A DNA stretch of 64,000 bases. Source: Streptomyces sp. CB02923. Lineage in GTDB: Bacteria > Actinomycetota > Actinomycetes > Streptomycetales > Streptomycetaceae. The position numbers were made by a program, and so were the translations under genes. Under the pieces are notes generated by a model. It did no database searches and was not told the DNA's origin. It worked only from the letters and a program-made list of their open reading frames with translations. Where the stretch lies: contig NZ_LWKZ01000027.1 in the NCBI RefSeq assembly GCF_001905005.1, forward strand, positions 310,001 to 374,000, given 5' to 3'. Positions 60,909 to 64,000 of the stretch are shown here, piece by piece (positions within the stretch are counted from its first letter, which is position 1; each line of letters begins with the position of its first letter).

Positions 60909-62057
60909 TCAGCGCCCGCGGAACTCGGCGGCGGCCAGCAGGGCCGTGTCGCAGTTGTCGGAGAAGAGGCCGTCGATGCCGGTGGCCAGGCACTTCTTGA
61001 AGTAGCCCAGCGCGTCGCCGTACGCGTTCGGGTCGGTGCCGCGGCGGAAGTCGGCGGGCAGGAAGGTGTTCTCGTTGCGGCCGGTGTAGGGGTGCAGGAC
61101 CAGCCCGGCGGCGTGCGCGTCCTTGACGACCGAGGAGGGCTTGCCCAGCTTGTCGTCCTTGGTGCGCGGGAGGATGACGGTCAGGTCCGGGCCGATGCCC
61201 TGCGCGAAGCCGGAGATCCACTTCAGGCCGGCGGGCTTGACCAGGTCGGCGGTGGTACGGGGGTCGCCCGCCACCTCGAAGTCCCAGGGGCGGTCCTTGA
61301 GGGTGCCCAGCAGGACGACCTTGGGGCAGTCGACGAGCTGGTCGAGCCGCTGGATGCTGCTGGGCTCGAAGGACTGCAGGAAGTTCGGCGAGTGCTTCTT
61401 GTGCCGTCCGTACTTGCGCAGCAGCCGGGCGACACGTTCCTCCAGGCCCAGGCCCAGCTTGCGGAAGTAGGTGGGGTGCTTGGTCTCGATGTGCAGCCAG
61501 ACCCGGCGGCCGCGCTTGCGGCCCTCGCGGTCGGCCCACTTCAGCACCTCTTCGAAGGTGGGTACGTCCCATACACCGTCATACAGGGTGTTGTGCTGCC
61601 GGGTGCCCGGAATGCGCTCCTTGGCGCGCAGCGTCTTCAGCTCGGCGAGGGTGAAGTCCTCGGTGAACCAGCCGGTCAGCTTGGCGCCGTCGACGGTCTT
61701 GGTCGTCTTGCGGTCCGCGAACTCCGGGTGGGCCGAAACGTCCGTGGTGGCCGTGATGTCGTTCTCGTGACGGCAGACGAGGTGGCCGTCCTTGGTGGGC
61801 ACGACGTCCTGCTCGATGACGTCGGCGCCCATGTCGAGCGCGAGCTGGTACGAGCCGAAGGTGTGCTCCGGGCGGTAGCCGCTGGCGCCGCGGTGGCCCA
61901 CGATCAGCGGTACGGGCAGCTCGTCGTGCGGGCCGTGGCCGCGCCCGCGGGAGCTCGCGGCGCTCGCCGTGCCGGTGCCGGCCCAGACCGCCGCTCCCGC
62001 CCCGAGCGCCGCCGCGCCCAGTACCGTCCGGCGTCCCGGCTGCTGCCGTTCCTGCAT
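60909..62057 (-). CDS. glpQ: Tat-exported glycerophosphodiester phosphodiesterase
   Basis: 382 residues. A Tat signal (RRTVLGAAALGAGAAVWAG) ends near residue 34. The GDPD domain has VGHRGASGYRPEHTFGSYQLALDMGADVIEQDVVPTKDGHLVC, where His, Glu and Asp form the active site, and HIETKHP further on. It hydrolyses deacylated phospholipids, such as glycerophosphocholine, outside the cell to release glycerol 3-phosphate. AGGAG lies 8 nt before the ATG. A PHO-box-like array lies 108-151 bp upstream, suggesting induction under phosphate starvation. Confidence 0.94.
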   Translation of the reverse strand: MQERQQPGRRTVLGAAALGAGAAVWAGTGTASAASSRGRGHGPHDELPVPLIVGHRGASGYRPEHTFGSYQLALDMGADVIEQDVVPTKDGHLVCRHENDITATTDVSAHPEFADRKTTKTVDGAKLTGWFTEDFTLAELKTLRAKERIPGTRQHNTLYDGVWDVPTFEEVLKWADREGRKRGRRVWLHIETKHPTYFRKLGLGLEERVARLLRKYGRHKKHSPNFLQSFEPSSIQRLDQLVDCPKVVLLGTLKDRPWDFEVAGDPRTTADLVKPAGLKWISGFAQGIGPDLTVILPRTKDDKLGKPSSVVKDAHAAGLVLHPYTGRNENTFLPADFRRGTDPNAYGDALGYFKKCLATGIDGLFSDNCDTALLAAAEFRGR

Positions 62058-62164
62058 GATCGCGCTCCTCGCTCCACGGCGCCGGTGAGGGTGTCCGGCA
62101 CCTGTCAATGGGTCGGAGCGATCCTAGGCACGTACACCTTTCGAAGGGGAGACCTGCCCCCCAA

Positions 62165-62208
62165 CGCGCGGCAAACCCACGTCAACTCTGCGTATCGGTC
62201 CCGTGAAC
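62165..62208 (-). promoter_or_regulatory. PHO-box-like 11-bp direct repeats upstream of glpQ
   Basis: On the minus strand four consecutive 11-bp units read GTTCACGGGAC, CGATACGCAGA, GTTGACGTGGG and TTTGCCGCGCG. Units 1, 3 and 4 fit the PhoP unit G(G/T)TCAYYYR-type consensus to different degrees with exact 11-bp phasing. It lies in the 251-bp divergent region shared with plsC. Confidence 0.6.
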
Positions 62209-62308
62209 CCGATGTGCGATCGAGCACGGCCGACGAGTATCGTCCTGGGCTGCATACTCTTGCACGCTCGCGGCGGCTGCCGCAGACCACCCACGACCGG
62301 AGGGCCCG

Positions 62309-62977
62309 TTGTCCCGCATTCTGCTGAAGGCGTTTCTCGGATTCGTCATGCGTGTCCTGTACCGCCCGAAAGTCGAGGGCGCGGAGCGCATCCCCGGCAG
62401 CGGACCGGTGATCCTGGCCGGCAACCACGTCACCTTCATCGACTCGCTGTTCCTCTCCCTCATCGTCAAGCGCCAGGTGTTCTTCATCGGCAAGGACGAG
62501 TACGTCAACGGCAAGGGGTTCAAGGGCCGCCTGATGTCCTGGTTCTTCACCTGCTCCGGCATGGTCCCGGTGGACCGGGACGGCGGCCACGGCGGCGTCG
62601 CGGCGCTGATGACCGGCCGCCGCATCCTGGAGGAGGGCAAGATCTTCGGTATCTACCCCGAGGGCACCCGCTCCCCCGACGGCCGTCTGTACCGCGGCCG
62701 TACCGGCATCGCCCGGCTCGCCCTGATGACCGGCGCGCCCGTCGTGCCGTTCGCGATGATCGGCACCGACAAGGTGCAGCCCGGCGGCAAGGGCCGTCCG
62801 CACGTGGCACCGGTGACCGTCCGCTTCGGTGAGCCGCTGGACTTCGCCCGCTACGAGGGCATGGACCGGGACCGCTACGTGCTGCGCGCTGTCACCGACG
62901 AGGTGATGAGCGACGTCATGGAGCTGTCCGGCCAGGAGTACGTGGACATGTACGCCACCAAGGCACGCGCGGCCTGA
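62309..62977 (+). CDS. 1-acyl-sn-glycerol-3-phosphate acyltransferase (PlsC-like)
   Basis: 222 residues. Acyltransferase motifs: NHVTFID (H-x4-D), GMVPVDRDGG, YPEGTRSPDG and APVVPFAMIG. It makes phosphatidic acid from lysophosphatidic acid. TTG start with GGAGGG about 5 nt upstream. It is divergent from the glycerophosphodiesterase gene, linking phospholipid turnover and synthesis. Confidence 0.94.
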   Translation: MSRILLKAFLGFVMRVLYRPKVEGAERIPGSGPVILAGNHVTFIDSLFLSLIVKRQVFFIGKDEYVNGKGFKGRLMSWFFTCSGMVPVDRDGGHGGVAALMTGRRILEEGKIFGIYPEGTRSPDGRLYRGRTGIARLALMTGAPVVPFAMIGTDKVQPGGKGRPHVAPVTVRFGEPLDFARYEGMDRDRYVLRAVTDEVMSDVMELSGQEYVDMYATKARAA

Positions 62978-62996
62978 CCGCCGCTGGACCCGCTCG

Positions 62997-63037
62997 CGCG
63001 CAGGGCCCCGACCGGATTCCGGTCGGGGCCCTGCGCG
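62997..63037. terminator. Bidirectional terminator between plsC-like and nucleotidase genes
   Basis: A perfect 19-bp stem with ATT loop lies between the convergent stops at 62977 and 63071. Confidence 0.9.
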
Positions 63038-63070
63038 TTGCCGCGGTGCGCTCGTTCCGTACGACAGGAC

Positions 63071-64000
63071 CTAGCAGGGCACGCGGAACCCGTCCACCGT
63101 CGGCTGCCCGGCGGCGAGCATGGCGGCCTCGGCCCGGGGCAGCACCGTGCCGTCCGCGCGCCGCAGCCGCCGCGGCTCCGGGGTCACGCCGACGCGCGCG
63201 CCCGCGACCCTGCCGTTCAGCACCGACACCCGGTTCAGCGGCGCGGGTTGGATCCGCTGCCGCTCCTTGAGGTACGTCACGAAGCTCTCGAAGTCACGGT
63301 TGTGCCGGAAGGGCCGGGTGAAGCCGGTGAACGCCGGATACCCGTCCTGGTTCAGCAGGGTGTACGAGGGCGCCGCGACCCGGTACGAGCGGGACACGTC
63401 CAGCGCGGTGCCGTCGATGAACACGTCGGCCGGGTCGACCCGGTCGCCCGCCGCGCCCGTCGCGTCGAAGCTGTAACGGACGTTGGCGGACACCGCCAGC
63501 GGCGCGTACCGCAGGCCGCCGCCCGCGGGCACGGTCCACTGCTGCTCCAGCGCGTCGTGGATCTGCTGCCCGGTGACGGTGGCCGTGACGATCGGGTCGC
63601 CGAAGCCGACCGCGTTCCACGCCGTGCCGAAGGCGACCGTGCCGCCCGACGCGGAGTCGTACGGCAGGTCCCCGGCGATGATGGCCTGCCCGATGCGCGG
63701 CGCGATGGCGATGAGGGCCAGGTCGGCGGGGGTGGCGGGGTCGAGGTTGGCGTCGTTCATCGGCCCCTGGGGCTGCTGCCCGGCCCACAGTGCCCAGTCG
63801 GCCACCAGGTCGCCCATGGTGCTCTCGCCCGCCGCGTTGCGGGTCCGGGTGAAGGAGGCGGTCTGCTTGCCGAGGGGGACGGCGGCGCGCCGGGTGCCGT
63901 ACCCGGCCCAGTACTTGACGACGTCGGACAGCTCCGGGTGCGGTGCCACGTCCCGGGTGTTGGGGTGGTTGGTGGAGGTGGTCAGCTCGCGGACGACCTT
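63071..64000 (-). CDS. 5'-nucleotidase / bifunctional metallophosphatase, C-terminal part
   Basis: The 309 visible residues are the C-terminus of a longer protein that continues beyond position 64000. The 5'-nucleotidase C-terminal domain is recognisable by GESTMGDLVADWALW, DLALIAIAPRIG, DLPYD, NAVGFGDPIVTATVTGQQIHDALEQQW and SYRVAAPSYTLLNQDGYPAF. It is expected to be secreted and to strip phosphate from nucleotides, together with an N-terminal calcineurin-like domain outside the window. The final residue is Cys. Confidence 0.93.
   Translation of the reverse strand, partial: KVVRELTTSTNHPNTRDVAPHPELSDVVKYWAGYGTRRAAVPLGKQTASFTRTRNAAGESTMGDLVADWALWAGQQPQGPMNDANLDPATPADLALIAIAPRIGQAIIAGDLPYDSASGGTVAFGTAWNAVGFGDPIVTATVTGQQIHDALEQQWTVPAGGGLRYAPLAVSANVRYSFDATGAAGDRVDPADVFIDGTALDVSRSYRVAAPSYTLLNQDGYPAFTGFTRPFRHNRDFESFVTYLKERQRIQPAPLNRVSVLNGRVAGARVGVTPEPRRLRRADGTVLPRAEAAMLAAGQPTVDGFRVPC

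Overview
The window is a very GC-rich chromosomal segment from an actinomycete, almost certainly a Streptomyces. The evidence is the frequent GTG/TTG starts, the sporulation division protein SsgB, the PimA/acyltransferase/PgsA phosphoinositide set, Tat lipoproteins, and a hisS-relA-apt-secDF-yajC-ruvBAC-yebC-pdxTS order of the kind conserved in Streptomyces cores. There is no prophage, transposase, CRISPR array or biosynthetic cluster, so this is mostly core chromosome.

Layout. Positions 1-7.5 kb: tail of a VKOR-like gene, hisS, a glyoxalase-type hydrolase, a membrane-anchored cyclophilin, a DUF349 protein and relA. 7.6-15.4 kb (minus strand): apt-secF-secD-yajC, ruvB-ruvA-ruvC and yebC; ruvC has a textbook RecA-independent DNA-damage (PafBC-type) promoter. 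15.5-17.7 kb: pdxT/pdxS and a LemA-like membrane protein. 17.75-18.52 kb: a gene-free region packed with hairpins, tandem repeats and two inverted copies of one structured element, the least explained DNA in the window. 18.5-21.4 kb: translationally coupled pimA-acyltransferase-pgsA (phosphatidylinositol mannoside synthesis), then a divergent EF-G-like GTPase and a large membrane protein. 25.7-32.4 kb: beta-propeller and deacetylase lipoproteins, HIT protein, thrS, and a two-gene unit with a DUF4365 protein. 32.5-37.8 kb: DnaQ-type exonuclease, two tRNA-Val(CAC) genes, ssgB, a CGNR regulator and a DsbA-like protein. 37.8-41.3 kb: double GNAT, pabC/pabB and a tRNA-Gly/Cys/Val/Val/Val operon. 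41.3-46.6 kb: small zinc and membrane proteins, a phosphotransferase, a Ser/Thr kinase and an rRNA/tRNA methyltransferase. 46.7-53.6 kb: corrin/siroheme genes (fused SirC-CobA, a giant BluB-CobT fusion, CobL). 53.9-57.5 kb: GNAT and the metN-metI-metQ methionine importer with a possible Met/Cys-rich leader peptide. 57.9-64 kb: HAD phosphatase, two membrane proteins, GNAT, sigma-like factor, a Tat-exported glycerophosphodiesterase with a PHO-box-like array, plsC-type acyltransferase and the C-terminal part of a 5'-nucleotidase.

The most promising unexplained signal is the pair of inverted elements at 17837-17951 and 18283-18390: a nearly identical core of about 70 nt closed by unrelated but fully complementary stems, as expected of a structured RNA (or a hairpin-ended mobile element). 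Other notable items are the DNA-damage promoter of ruvCAB, the sulfur-amino-acid leader ahead of metNIQ, the PHO-box array at the glycerophosphodiesterase gene, the 1344-residue BluB-CobT fusion, and tRNA-Val paralogues with compensatory acceptor-stem changes. No searches were run; all family names rest on reading motifs.
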